Source of the DNA: Chamaecrista fasciculata
Taxonomy: Eukaryota > Streptophyta > Magnoliopsida > Fabales > Fabaceae
NCBI GenBank assembly: GCA_003254925.1
Contig: QANZ01046144.1
Coordinates: 299,413 to 363,412 of the forward strand
Direction: 5' to 3'
DNA: 64,000 bases
The first letter of the stretch is position 1. Each line of letters starts with the position of its first letter. Below the pieces are notes generated by a model. The model had not been told where the DNA came from. It worked only from the letters and a program-made list of their open reading frames with translations, and did not search any database. The position numbers and the translations under genes are program-made. This document shows positions 1-13,307 of the stretch, one piece after another.

Positions 1-409
1 GATGGCAAAGCAAAAAAAAAAAAGGGCCTCAATAGGGAGAGAGAAAGTGGAATGAGTAGACAAAAATGAATTCTATTGGTTGGAAGATTAGGCTGAGTGA
101 TATCTATTGGTTGCAGATTATAGTGGATATTAATGGAAATCATTAATTGTGCAAATGAGTGACCAAAAAAAAAATTTAGAGGACAGGTGGCAGCCTCTGC
201 TTGAAAGTTGTTCTGCTTTATATATATATAGATTCATTTCCTTTTTTAAGTCTATACGTTATTAGAAACAATTTGCAGATTTTAATTAAATAATCAAAGG
301 AATAAAATGAAATCTGCAGATAACTATAAAATTTATGACCGGTTCCTTTCTATTTTTTATTTCTACATTTTTGCTTTCTCATTTGTTGGTCGTATAAATA
401 TATTATATA

Positions 410-450
410 CTAGAGGCTTTGCGTGCCCGTTATGTAAAATATAAAATTAC
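410..450 (-). mobile_element. 3' end fragment of a Helitron, minus strand
   Basis: Read on the minus strand this is GGGCACGCAAAGCCTCTAG followed by T, identical to the terminal segment of the Helitron at 14199. The opposite hairpin arm is missing (the sequence is ATAAC before GGGCACGC). The extent of the body is unclear. Confidence 0.45.
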
Positions 451-481
451 TTAAAAATAATTTGTTAAAAGAGAATATCAC

Positions 482-572
482 ATGATACCAAAGTGTCACT
501 TTTTAAATTACGAGTACTAAAGTGAAATATGACCAAACTATAGGGTACCAAAGTGTAATTTATCCTTTTTTT
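482..572. repeat. Partial TACCAAAGTG-family arm
   Basis: Contains GATACCAAAGTGTCAC and GGGTACCAAAGTGTAATTTA, the right arm of the palindromic family seen complete at 12837 and 33091. The left arm is missing. Confidence 0.55.
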
Positions 573-728
573 ATGGAACTTAAAATATTAATGAAAATCA
601 AAAGTAACTTGTATGGGGTGAGACTTGAGAGATCGTGGGCGAGAGGAAAGTAAGTGATTTTTTTTTCTTTTTTTAATTTTTTAATTTAATAATTTTGACC
701 AACTATAAAAGAGTGGAGCCATATAATA

Positions 729-856
729 TCTTATATTATATGGCTTCACCCCTTTCTGGTTGTCCACATTTTTAAACTATAGTACAAAATTAATAATAAG
801 AGAAAAATTATTATTTGATCCCTTTTTTTTTATTGAGTTAACAATTTAGTCCCTAG
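729..856 (+). mobile_element. Truncated mini-Helitron copy
   Basis: It starts TCTTATATTATATGGCTTC and matches the copies at 3393 and 14199 for about 125 bases, through AACAATTTAGTCCC. It then ends CTAG before a T, without the hairpin. Either an internal deletion joined the body to the CTAG end, or the CTAG is coincidental. Confidence 0.55.
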
Positions 857-3392
857 TAAGATATATGGTTCGGAAGTGATGACCTACACGAAACAGACAC
901 GACTTGTAATTCAAATGGCAATAATTATTCATTTTCTTCAATGTATTGTTACTCATATTCTTGGGATGGGTCTCTTGCTACCACATGTTTGGCTTCCGTT
1001 GATTCCTCTTTATTCTAGACGCTTTCTTTTTATATTTTTTGTTATTTATTGCTACTTGGCTTGCAATTACATAAATACTTATATTCACCATTGTTCATTA
1101 AAATATTAGTACTGTTTAATTTAATTAAATAGTTGATCGATTATATTAACGTTTAATTATACGAAGTTTTCTCTTAATATATTGATTTTTTTAATAGATA
1201 AGAGTGACGTGTAGAAATAATTAATTATTTATTATTAATTATAATATTATGTATTAATTATTTTCTATATATGGTCCTCATTAAAATTTCCTTGGATTTA
1301 TATTTGTTAGTTACTCAAAATATTAAGTGGTGATTGATTGGAAATCAATTTCTGATTTTATTGAGTAGGGAATATCAAGGAAATAATCTCATTAGATCAG
1401 GCAAGAGGGTTCCTGTTCAAATAGTGGGTATCAACCTAATTCCCATCAAGAGAATACCACGCTCTTGACTAGAAAACTCTCTACCGTAAGAATTCAATTC
1501 TCTCTTCTCGTTTAACAATGACTCCAGAGAAAACTTTGATTATGGCTGAAGGTATTTATATCTTGTCTTTTTCGCTATGCTGAAACAATAGAATAATCAT
1601 GATGTTTGGGTTTGTTCTATGTTTCTTGATTTTTTTGTATTAGGACTCATATATATGTGTTTATGATTCCAAGTTTCTTACATGACGCACATGAGACAGG
1701 AAAATTATTTTCTATAGAAAGTCATGTTAGTGACATTAACACAAATATTTACATATATTTTTTAATAGATCCAGAGATTCCTTTGTAGAAAATTGAAAAT
1801 TTCTATTGTTAATTTTGTTACGCGATAAATATCTGTGTGTTATTGAAGCAAAAAAAATATGTAAAATGTATCTGTGTGTTTCCCATCAGTTTCGTCATTT
1901 TTGTCTTATTAATTAAATCCTCAATCTCTGGGTTTTTTTTTTTGGTAGGGTCAATCTATGGTTTTGATACCTCATTGAATTATATTATTTTTGGCTAAAC
2001 TCTCAATTTGGTCTCTTAGCTTTTGCTCAACTTTCAATTTGGTCCTATATCTATTTTGTTATACTTTTGATATCATATCTTTACGTCAAACCCCAAATTG
2101 GTCTCAGATATTTTTGTTGTTATAGATTTTGTCTTATATCTTTAGATCAATTGAAGAATTTGTTACATATCTTTGGGTCAAGTGTAAAAATGATCTTACA
2201 TCTTTTCAAAAAGATCAAGTAATAGTTGATCATTTTAGGAAGATATGAGACTAATTAAGTAACTTGACCAAAAGATATAGAACCAAAATTGATATGAGAC
2301 CAAACCGAAATTTTTTACAAAGATATTAGACCACCTTTGCAAAAAAATAAAATCACACTTTGACCTTTTCTTTTTTAAGTTTTTACATTTTGGCAAACTC
2401 GAAGTCATAAGTCACATCTATTGAATGATTATAGCTCAAAGAAGATTCTGTTTACCTCTGTTATAAGATAACCTGTATATATAGTGTATACGCAAGCTAT
2501 TATATGTTATATTTTAAATTGGAAAAATTAATATTTTTTATCCATAATTGGATTGCAGCAAAGTTTAAATTACTCTTAGAAATCTATTTTATATTATTTA
2601 ATTTCTGACATATAACTAATATATTATGGTATTTTATCTTTACTAAAACATTAAGCCTTGTAAAATTTATGACAAATATTAGGGATTGAAATAAGTTTTT
2701 GGCTATATATAGGTTATGGGTCAATGAATAAATTTTCATACTTTGGTCCATATATTATTTATTTGAATTCATAAAATAAAATTTATGAAGACATATTGGA
2801 TATCTTGTGTGTTTGATCATGAGTAATTCTATATCATTTGTTTTTTCTTTTTGTCAAATAGCATATTTTATTTCTCACCAATTTCAAATTTTATATATAA
2901 TTTCGAAGTATTTTAATATAATTATGAGTGTTAAATTATATATATTAATATACTAGTATAGACTGGTGAGTGTCTATATATAGAGCAATACATACAAATA
3001 AAAACTTGTTCCATTTTTAGCTAAAATTATTTTTTTTTTTATTTTCATTTCAGTATATTTAAATAGCACTTTATCATCCATAAATGAAATGTCGTCTCAC
3101 TCTTTACAATATTATTTTTAACCCCTGAAATGAGAATCAAATTTAACAACTTACCTGGCCTCAATATCTCTCCTTACTGCAAAAACGCACGAAAAGATTT
3201 TATCCATCGATTTTTAATTTTCTAATTAAGCTTCTTATTCATATGTTTATTCGCATGACAAAAATGAAATCTCTTGCAATATCAGGTTAAATACTGATTC
3301 TTACAAACTTTTGACTATTTTTTTTAAAATTTATATATATAGACTAAAAAGCAAAACAAAAGTTAAAAAATATATATATATATATATATATA
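857..3392. other. Gene-free AT-rich region with possible leader remnant
   Basis: Apart from the degenerate foldback at about 2015-2350 I see no gene. At 1380-1550 a less AT-rich stretch ends in ATGACTCCAGAGAAAAC followed by GTATTTAT. It looks like a gene leader and first exon, but nothing coding follows. The 77-codon frame at 876 has no recognisable features and is probably chance. Confidence 0.5.
2015..2350. repeat. Degenerate foldback repeat
   Basis: Left-half words such as CAATTTGGTC and CAAATTGGTCTC are mirrored on the right by GAACCAAAATTG and GAGACCAAACCG. The symmetry is imperfect and the borders are unclear. It resembles an aged palindromic MITE. Confidence 0.4.
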
Positions 3393-3572
3393 TCTTATAT
3401 TATATGGCTCCACCCCTTTCTGGTCGTCCATGTTTAAAACTATAGTCTATGAAATTAAAAATAAGAGAAAATTTACTATTTAGTCTCTCTTTCTTTACTA
3501 AGTTAACAATTTAGTCCCTTATTTATTTTACATACATATTTGCGTGCCCATTAGGGCACGCAAAACCCCTAG
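3393..3572 (+). mobile_element. Complete mini-Helitron, 180 bp
   Basis: It starts TCTTATATTATATGGCTCC and ends TTTGCGTGCCC-ATTA-GGGCACGCAAA, then ACCCCTAG followed by T. Flanking bases are A on the left and T on the right, as expected for Helitron insertion. It sits between two TA-repeat tracts. Non-autonomous, no coding capacity. Related copies are at 729 and 14199. Confidence 0.8.
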
Positions 3573-4376
3573 TATATATATATATATATATGAGTGAGTG
3601 AGTGAGTGTGACAGTTTTATCATTATAAAATAGGTAGATTTTTTTAGAGTGAAGGTCCAATCATATTTTGAAGTTTTGATGATTAGTGGCTTAACATTGT
3701 GGATATAAGGATATTAGAATTAAAAACAAAAATAATAATAATAATAACCACCGTCCCATTGATACATATATATATGGTTGATGACTTCTCGGTGTTGTTT
3801 ATAGTTTAATATATATATATATATATATAGGCCATTGATGACGGCAAATTCATAGAATTAGGGTCCTAACCACAAAATAGGCAATATTTAGAAAGGCTAA
3901 TTACATAATATTATATATGTAAGCATTACTTAAATTGTGAATGTTAGGTATAGCCTACCAAAGTAGGTTAAGGCATGATACTTGTGTTTATTAGTGAGAA
4001 ACTTATTTGAAATAAATAAGGGACGCATGAAACTTACCTCAGTGTATGGTTTTTGACTTTTTGCCATATTTGCTAAAATAATATTATTGAAAGCATGGTC
4101 GACAATATATATAAAACATAGTAGTTAAATTTCGGCAATGCTTTTTTTTTTTTCCTTTCTATTACCCACTTAGCTAGCATTTTCCTCAACTAATTTGCTA
4201 CCTATTTGGCTATTTGTTATTAAACTTTAGTGAATAATTGAGTTTACACTTAACAACTCTGCTCACAGTGTCATATAAATTTGTTCACATTCTATTTTTA
4301 CATATATTTATAGTAAAAAAATTTGTATGTATTATTTATCTCTTATAAAACGTGTGCTTGATTTATATTGGCCAAG

Positions 4377-4880
4377 GGGTAATTTTGATCCTAAATGTAT
4401 GTCATAATATTTATTTTGGTCCTTTATGTTCCAAAATTTTTAAATTGGTCATAAATGTTGATAAAAAATGTTTCATTTTGGTCTGAAATTATTCAATTTG
4501 TTCATATTTCTCACGTCTCTCATTTCAAATTCAAAGGACTTTTTAAGAGTAATTCGTAGTTTCAAATTCATCACATTAAAATTTGAAATGAGAGAGATAT
4601 AATCAATTTCGCTTGTTTGAGCGTGAAATGAACGGTATACTTTCGGGATCGATGTAACCTCGTTTGCTATGACCCCAATTGGATAAAGAAAGTAATCTTT
4701 GCGAGCAATACGTAATTTTAAAGTTTAAACTCATCATATTTAAATCTGAAATGAGATAAATATAAACATATTCAATAATTTTAATTTTTATCAAAATGAA
4801 GCATTTTGTCAACATTTATAATATCAAAATCAACATAAACATTAAGACGTACATTTAAAATCAAAATCACGAATGGACCA
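4377..4880. repeat. Degenerate foldback element
   Basis: The left part, TGATCCTAAATGTATGTC ... AAATGTTGATAAAAAATG, is mirrored on the right by CATTTTGTCAACATTTATA and GACGTACATTTAAAATCA. The arms are about 150 bases long with many changes. A partial direct repeat follows at about 4918-5045 (ATCTGGTGTGAAATG / TTCTGGTGTGAATG, then AACGAAAAACA and TATTTAGGGA). Confidence 0.5.
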
Positions 4881-6403
4881 TTTATGTAGATGAAACTTAT
4901 ATATTTCAATATCTGGTGTGAAATGTGAATGAACGAAAAACACTCACCTCTATTTAGGGATTTATTTATACCAAACTTGTCTGATATCTCAATATATTTC
5001 TGGTGTGAATGAACGAAAAACATTCACCTATATTTAGGGAATACGAGTATGCGACAAAGGTTGATATTAACTTACTTTTTTAACCATATATATTGTTGTT
5101 CACCTAGTTCTTTAATTAATTCAGTCTTTCTGTGTTTCACGTGATTTATTATAATACAAAGAGTGATATAATTTAGAACTCATACAGAATAGTGATAAAA
5201 AATAGTAAATTAGCAAATTAATCATTGAATTGTGTGAGTATTGTCATTTTAGTCCTTAAAATTTTAAAATATTATATTTAATATTTTAAAATTCGTGATT
5301 TATTTTAATTTAATCCTTATATAGTCTGGAGAAGCTAAGGACTAACTTGCCATATATAAATCATTATTTTTAAAAATAAACTGAATATTTGAAAATAAAA
5401 CAATGACTAAAATGACTCAGTCTATATAATTTATGAACTTAGAAAATGAACTTATAATGTTAATTTTCTTTTAAAAAATTAATAGAAAGGAGAATATGAG
5501 AGAAAAATAAGAACACATGATATAAGGGAGAAGTACCGACAAGATATCACAAGGGAGGGAAAGTGATATTAGTCCATAAAAACGATGGGAACACTTCAGT
5601 TCAGTGAGTTGTTACTTTATTGGAATAATTCTAAAAATGAAATATCGGTAAAAAAAAAATAAATCTTCAAAATGCATTCTTAGTGATATTGGATTTTCCA
5701 CGAAAATAATAATCAAACAATAATGTTGGCTTCATAATAATTAAGTGGGACAGCTCTGCAGATATGCAATATATAAAGGCTAAAGTTGTCTTCGGCCTCT
5801 TCTGGTTTAATAATTTCTGATTTTTTTTTTGCCACAATAATTTCTGATTTTAGAAGAAGAATAAAAAGCACATGATGTGGCTGCCCAAACTCTGAACTTT
5901 ATTTCCTTCTTATCTATTTTTTTTTTAGAGAATTGAGTATTTGGTTCTTAAATTTTCATTAAATTAATTAATCTGTCATTGAATTATTAAAATATAATAT
6001 TTAATCTTTAAACTATTATAATTATCAACTATTTGATCCTTATGTTATTAAATTTTTATAAAACTAATATTATTTTGTTCTTGAATTTATATTTTTTTTG
6101 TCATTGACAACTACAATAATTTAGAAATTAAATAGAATATTTTGATTATTTACATATTGATTAGTTAACTCAATATAAATTCATAGATCAAATAATATAT
6201 TTTATTAAAATTGTTCGGTTAGTATTTTTTTTTTCTCAATGAACTCTATAATTTATTACGAGAAGGACCACATCCGTCGGATCTTTTGGAACTCTATAAT
6301 TTATTACTATTTATATATTGAGGAGAAATTATTAATTACAATTGGATTTGCAACGATCCATATATAGGAATTAGGACCTGGACCTCATATCTCATATGTG
6401 TAT

Positions 6404-6444
6404 GACGTGGTGCCACGTGGTCAACAAGTCATCACGTGGACGTG
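6404..6444. promoter_or_regulatory. Isolated cluster of G-box motifs
   Basis: GACGTGG (6404-6410), GCCACGTGG (6412-6420), CACGTGG (6433-6439) and GACGTG (6439-6444) occur within about 40 bases. No gene follows on either strand within several kilobases. Could be a remnant promoter or a transposon-borne regulatory block. Confidence 0.35.
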
Positions 6445-7008
6445 AAGCCTAACAATTAACAACCCATGTCAGTAGGTAGGTCACCACAGGACGAAAAGTT
6501 TAATTGTTTTGAAAAATAATAAATGATCTGCAGACTTTTTTTTTTTGATACAGACTTTTTTATTTTGTGTAAAATAGTTGTTTTGTTATTTTTTTATATT
6601 TTTTTGATACAGACTTTTTTTTTAAAAATAGTCAAAACTTAAAATTAATTATTATTATAATTTATAGTAATTTAAAAATATTTAAAATTAAATTTTCAAC
6701 GAATATCGATCTAAAATGTCTTATTTGACCAAAATAATAAATTGGAAAAAATTTGCGTCATTTATCGAATTTCAGAACATTTTTTATATTGTATGAATTA
6801 AGTTCCAGAGATTTTATTCTTAATTTTATATTCACTTTGCTAAACAGGACAATTTTTTATTCTATTATTTGATATTCAAATTTTTACAATTATCATAATT
6901 GTTATTTATTTAGCAAAACAAACTTAGTGTTTTTTCTTTTGCTCGTCCAGTAGTTACGATTTTATTTTTGTTAAGTTAGACTTGACTCACATGACATATA
7001 TAATTATA

Positions 7009-8057
7009 GGGTAAATTACAAATTAAGTATATGTGGTTAGGTCGAATCTCATATCATTGCCGTGTGATTTCAAAAATTGTACTTTAGGTGCCTGAGATGT
7101 GCGCCATTTAGCAATTAGGGTACCTATGTCCGTTAATTTGAAGGGAAAATGCTGACATACGCAATTTTAGCCATCGATTTCCAATGTATTTTAACCGTCG
7201 ATTTCTATTACATCTTAACCGTTGGTTTCTCTTGAATCTTGGTCGTTGGTTTCACTCCAAGGTCAAAATCTCATTTTTGGTTCTCAAACTATGGGGTAAG
7301 TTTCATTTTAGTCATAAAAGCTATTTTTTGTTTCATTTTTGTCCTTAAACTTTCACATTTTTTCCGTTTTGATCTCCAAAATGTGATTTTATCGAAATTT
7401 TCGCCATTATTCTTAATCATAAATTAGAGATAAAAATTAACCACAAATTTATCTCCAATTTGTAATTAAGAATGAAATTTTCTCTTCCCCTCTTTTTTAA
7501 CTCACTTATTATTACGTATTTGAGTAGGGGTGAACAAAAACATAAAAAAATACATAAAATAAATAAATGGGTTAAATAAAAAATATTTTTTTAAAAAAAA
7601 TGAAGTAATTAAGTTTGGCTCGGCCAGGCCCGATGACTTGCCCTTAGTCTAATCGGGTCGGGTCTCAAGTCTAGCCCGTGATTACTCCTATATTTGAGAG
7701 AGAAATGATTCATCTTAATTATTTAGGTTCGAAATAGCAGCGTAAACCATATGAAATAACATTTTTTGGACGAAAAACGAAACATATATGAAAGTTTGAG
7801 GACCAAAATGAAATAAAAAAAATAGTTTTAGGACCAAAGTGAAACTTATCCCATAGTTCGTGGACCAAAATTTAATTTTTCACTGACTCACGTGAGCGCC
7901 ACGTCATCATTTTCCGTTAAAATTGACGGAATAAAACCACAGGTACCCTAATTGCTAAACGGCGCACATTTCAGGTACCTAAAGTGTAATTTTTCAAACC
8001 ACACGGCAGTGATGTGAGATTCGGCCTAATCACGGGTACTTAATTTGTAATTTACCC
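7009..8057. mobile_element. Large foldback element with a second foldback nested inside
   Basis: The left terminus GGGTAAATTACAAATTAAG is mirrored exactly at the right end (CTTAATTTGTAATTTACCC). The arms continue inward with matching words, for example GTACTTTAGGTGCCTGAGATG against its inverse near 7970. Flanks ATAATTATA and TTAATTATA match at 8 of 9 positions. Inside, about 7260-7880, is another inverted-repeat pair of the kind at 32398-32932. The element therefore looks like one foldback that received, or captured, another. No coding capacity. Confidence 0.75.
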
Positions 8058-11000
8058 TTAATTATAATCTATCACATATTTTAAGGATATATTGGAAAGC
8101 ATCACAGTCAAAATATATTATAGAGAAGTTAAACAGCACTTTCAGTCATTTAGATAACACAAATCTAATAATATATGAAGCATAATCTGTAAATAGTGTT
8201 GAACTAGAGATACAATTAAAAGCACAACTGATCCTATATAGAAAATATCCTCATGATAAAAATTATCACCGATCTTGGTGTTAGCAACAAAACACTTACA
8301 ATTATACTCCTTGTAAATCAAAAAAGTAGTTTTCTTCACGAATGAAGATGTCGTCAACTTCTTCGTAAATTTTACGATTGATCGAAAGTTTTTCGCTATA
8401 AATGCTTAGATCTGAGTCAATCAACTATAGGAACAATTCTTTCATAAAGAAAGAGTAGAACCAGAAATAATCTGAAAAAAAAAAAAAACCACCACCAAAA
8501 TTGGGAAGATAGGAGATTTAATTTATTGAAATAAGAAAAACCAACTACATAAAATGAAATTATAAGGAAGGAATTGTAAGTATTACAACTCTTTCCCTCA
8601 ATAGTGTGAAGAAGATGATGAAAGAATTAATTCTTTTTATATAAAAAGAATTAAAATTTAAATTTTTATGATTTTAATATGACAAATAATAAAAGATAAT
8701 GACATATATATATATATATTATAATTTTTAGAACTTTCATCAAAATTTATAATTTATAATTCTTTTTATATATAAATATATACCATCTCAAGTTATGTAA
8801 TTTTAAAAATTTAGTATGTGGATGTATCTATATCAATATTTTGGCCACTAACTATATCAGTGTTCATTCTTCATATAATAGACAAAAATTTCAATAAAAA
8901 TAATTACGTTTATAAAAATTTGAATCCAAAAATTTATTTAAACGATACTAGAACACGTTTATTAATTTAACCAATTGTTTAGTACAATTGTACAAATGAT
9001 AACGATTATAGACAATATCATAACATGAGATACTCCATTGGAAATACACTGGCATCCTTATCACATATTTTCACATTTTTGGTAATAATATTTAATTATG
9101 TGTGTGATTGAGTTAAAGTTTGTTTGTACCAAATGTGAACATTCAATATGGATAGTAAGATGCCGATCTTATGAGTACGCTCTTGATTGGTTAAAGCAAA
9201 TATAATAATAACACCAATTAAAGGTATAGATGTGAAAATTTTGAACTTTATATTTTTAATAGTTAATAGAATTACGTAACGATTATTATTTTTAACCCTT
9301 TATCTTCTCCTTGTGATAACTTGATTTAATTGAAATAAGGAAAGCCAATTAGATGAGTAACAAATTAATTCTAGATATTTTTTGAAAAAAATATAATAAT
9401 GACTTAACTACTTATACTATATTGCGTCAATTGAAAAAAAAAAAAAGATTACTAATTTTATTTATTGTTGTGGAATTACACGAACCCATATCTAATAAAT
9501 AAAACAATACGCTCAATCTTTGTTTTTATATAAATTTGATATACTATTATGGTGACCTCTCTATAATTTATATTTATTAGTTAATTTTATGCTTTTTTTA
9601 TACAATATGAATTCCTTACCAAGGGAGCAAAAATTACTCAATTGTCTTAATTACCATATAAATTAATCTAACATTAAATTTAAATTTTCACTATATAAAA
9701 AATAAAATTACAATCCTCTAATATACACAAATTTAATTTATTTTTCAATAATGAAGATTAATTTTAAAATCAACCCAAATATAATTTAATATAAAAAGTT
9801 TAATGTAAGTGAAAGTGACGGATGTCATATATATCTCCCCATTATATATTTTGGATTAAGAACTTTCTAATTGCCTCTTAGAAGATATGAATGTCAAATT
9901 TTCCAAAAATGGATTTGGAAAGATTCCATGTTGTCCCTTTCGTTTCACACTTAATTAAACACAAATTAAATCCACAAATAATGATCACATGGGAAGTAAA
10001 CGATTAAGTAATAATATGTATATGTAGCTTAATACTTAATATTCAACTTATTACCAACAATATGATATACTTTTAATTTATCAATTATATATGTTAATTA
10101 ATAACTTGGATTTCATTTTAATAATATATAGGATAAACTTGTGATCATTGAAATGAAAATTGTTGTCATTATACTGTCTTCTTCTTTTTCATATATCCAT
10201 TTCAAAAGATCCTTGTGTCTCTTTCTTTTCACACATACATATAAAGTAGAAAGACAGACTGATTATCACATGAAAAGAGTAATTAAATTTTAGAAAACAA
10301 GAGTCTGATTGATTTAAGAAAATATTTTATTTTTTCATTTTCTGATTTTTTTTGGAATTCTATTTTTGTTGTTAAATTTTTAATATTTAAAAAATATATT
10401 TATTTCATAAAGTCAAAAAATCATTTTCATTCATATTTAAATTATATTAACTTTTATATACTTTTAAGTTTGATTATTATTAAATAATGATACTAATATG
10501 ATTAAATAGTTTATTTTTGTGTAAAGTTACAAAATATCACAAGTTTATTTTTGGAAATATTGAAAACGTCTTTTTGCATTTTCTATTTTTGTCTGTTTCA
10601 AAAAATATTTTCAAAAAATATTTTAAAAAAAACTATATAAAACACATTTTTAGTTATATTTTCTATTTTTAGTGAAAATAAAAATAAAAAACAGGGCAAC
10701 CAAATAGACCCTAAATCTCTTTTTTTTTTCTTTGGCCTGAGACCCTAAATCTCTTGAAATATTAAAAAGGGTGAATTTCTTACTATTAATATTTTTTTAA
10801 GTCACTCCAGTTGAATGTATGAATTTATATATATTTTTAAATATTTTTATTATAAAATTCATTAATAAAAATAAACATATGATTATCACTGACAAAATTA
10901 AATACAATTTTGTATTATTTTATTTTATTTTATGTAGCTGTTAAAATTTTCATTGGTCATACTTGTTCATAGGATAGCGTGGGGCGGTGTTGTGGGCAAA

Positions 11001-12836
11001 GGTATTTTATAGAAATATTTTTAAAAAATCATGCTACTTACAAAAACGTGTCAATTACTCAATTATTATAAAATTATTACCTTTTAATGCAACCTTATTT
11101 AACTAATACTTAAATCTTTTTTATATGTAAATTGAAATTGGGCGGCCTTGATGATAAAAATCACATACCATATATATAATAAGAAGACTAAAATAAAAAA
11201 ATAGTTAAAACAATTAATTAATAATTTTTCATTTTCAAAGTGATCTAACATTAAAAAGAATTTTTTTTAATACATTTGCAAACACCATTTTCAACTTTAA
11301 TAATAATAAAAAAAAAGCCTTATATAAAATGTTTTGTTTAATTATATCGTTATTAGTATTAACGATGATATATGAAAATGGGTTTTCATTTTGAAAGTCA
11401 AAAAGAGTATTTGATTTACAAAATGATTCAAAGTCTGAAGAAAGTGTTCACATCACATGTTTGTCATAATATTAAGTTAAAATTAGTTTGTTAAAAACAA
11501 TGATGATGCGTTAACACCAATCAGACTATAAACTTATAGGCTCAGTTCATTTTTTATTATAATCTAATCAAATTACAATGATAATCAACATATATAATTA
11601 ATTTATTAATTTAATAGTACAGCCAAATTAAAAAGGTTAAATCCTATCGCATAAATCAGTTAAATCCCTGTTGTTTATAAACTTGAAATAAATTATGTTG
11701 TTACGTGTGATTCCGATTTGCAATTCTACTATCACATAACTTTAGATTTATTGAAGAATTACAATATGTAATATATAGTATAATTTTGAATTTGTTAACA
11801 CAAAAAAAAAAAGAAGTTACGCACATAAAAAATTATTATTAAAAACATTTAATCCAAAAAATATATTATATCTAGTTTTGATTTAAAATGATAAAAAATA
11901 ATATCAACTTAAAGGTATGTGATATATTGATATACATATTGATCGTCTCTTTATTTATAGACGATACAAACACATTTTGTATCGTAAGAAGCAAATCTCT
12001 TCAATCATGATGTATCATTTACATCCAAAGTAACATTATTAGAGATACACTATCATTTATCTTCAAGTGACTCACATTTATTGTTCATACTTATTCTATT
12101 AAAGGTCACTGAAAAATCACTCGCACAATCAAAATATCTTTTATCAAGTCCTGACATCTCAAGATATGTTCTTAAAACATGTGCTAGGTCAACCTTACTC
12201 ACAAGCTTATCATTGTGAACCACATACTTTTAACCACCAATCATAAGTGACTTTTTCTCAGTATATATATATATATATATATATACATACGTAATTCAAA
12301 ACCCTAACACAAGTAATATTAATATTATTCTCATACTCATACTCATTATCTTCATTTGAGAGTTGAAACTCATCTGATTTTATCATGGAAGTAAATACTT
12401 AAAAAGTCATTTATGTACATCTTTCTTGCAAAGTTATTCTAAAAAACACTCAAAGTATAAGTTAACATATTCTATTTGTTTGTTTTCAACTTTGATCTTT
12501 CAACTCCAACTTCAATGCTACATATTTAATAAAAACGACAAGATTCAGTACGCTCTGACGATGGTGATTAAGAGACGAATGTAGATTCCAAATACTAATC
12601 AAAACCTAATACATGCTTTACAAACCCTAATTAATTAATAGGTTAACAATAATAATAATAATAAATTTTCTATATGATCACCTTACGTTAACTCACCAAA
12701 CCCAACACTTCATCTTCGGCCGACATATTTTAACTAATCTTATAAATTATACACGTGGGATTATTGTAATTTTTTGAACTTAATTACTCATCAAGTAATT
12801 CTTCTCAATAATTTATATATTCTTTAGGGTAAATTA
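8058..12836. other. Gene-free AT-rich region
   Basis: Only TA microsatellites (8705, 12262), T runs and one perfect short hairpin at 11961. No reading frame longer than about 70 codons has recognisable content. Confidence 0.5.
11961..11985. repeat. Perfect short hairpin
   Basis: ACGATACAAA-CACAT-TTTGTATCGT is a 10-bp perfect stem with a 5-nt loop, alone in AT-rich DNA. Too short to be a miRNA precursor. Confidence 0.6.
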
Positions 12837-13184
12837 CATTTTGGTACTCTGTGATTCATTAACACTTTGGTACCCTTTGGAGTTATTTTGTAATTTTACT
12901 CATAACAAATTTTGCAAAAATTATATATTGACTCTAAATTTTTTTAAAGCTTTCATTTTAGTCCCTTGATAATATGTATTTAGGGACCTACTTGTAATTT
13001 TTTGAAAATTTTTTGGGACCAATATGTAATTTTTGCAAAATTTGTTATGATTAAAATTACAAAATAGCTCTAAAGGGTACCGAAGTGTTAATGAAAAATA
13101 CCACAGGTACCAAAGTGTCAGGTTTCAAACCACATGGTACCAAAGTAAAATAGAGTTAACAGGGTACCAAAGTATAATTTACCA
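12837..13184. mobile_element. Palindromic MULE-type MITE (TACCAAAGTG family)
   Basis: Same family as the element at 33091: it starts GGGTAAATTACATTTTGG and ends with the inverse, AGTATAATTTACC. The internal words ATTTTGCAAAAATTA and TTTAGGGACCTA are shared with that copy. The flanks carry TATTCTTTA on both sides (12828-12836 and 13185-13193), a perfect 9-bp target duplication. It is 348 bp long and non-coding. Confidence 0.83.
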
Positions 13185-13307
13185 TATTCTTTATTTATCA
13201 AAAAGTAAACTATTTACTCTCCGACTATATATAATTTATAAGAGATTGATAAAACTTAAAAAATTGTACTTTCCACCAAAAAAAAAATTTGCAGTCAAAT
13301 TAATATA

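Larger units (their letters stand above)
3573..7008. other. Gene-free AT-rich region
   Basis: Holds TA microsatellites, the degenerate foldback at 4377-4880, a partial direct repeat at about 4918-5045 and the G-box cluster at 6404. Small repeats of the TTTGGTCC type (5240-5460, 5940-6190) are present but degenerate. No gene seen. Confidence 0.5.

Noticed and set aside
876..1109. 77-codon plus-strand frame, hydrophobic
   Set aside because: AT-rich, no recognisable domain or leader, overlapping a transposon edge; chance frame more likely.
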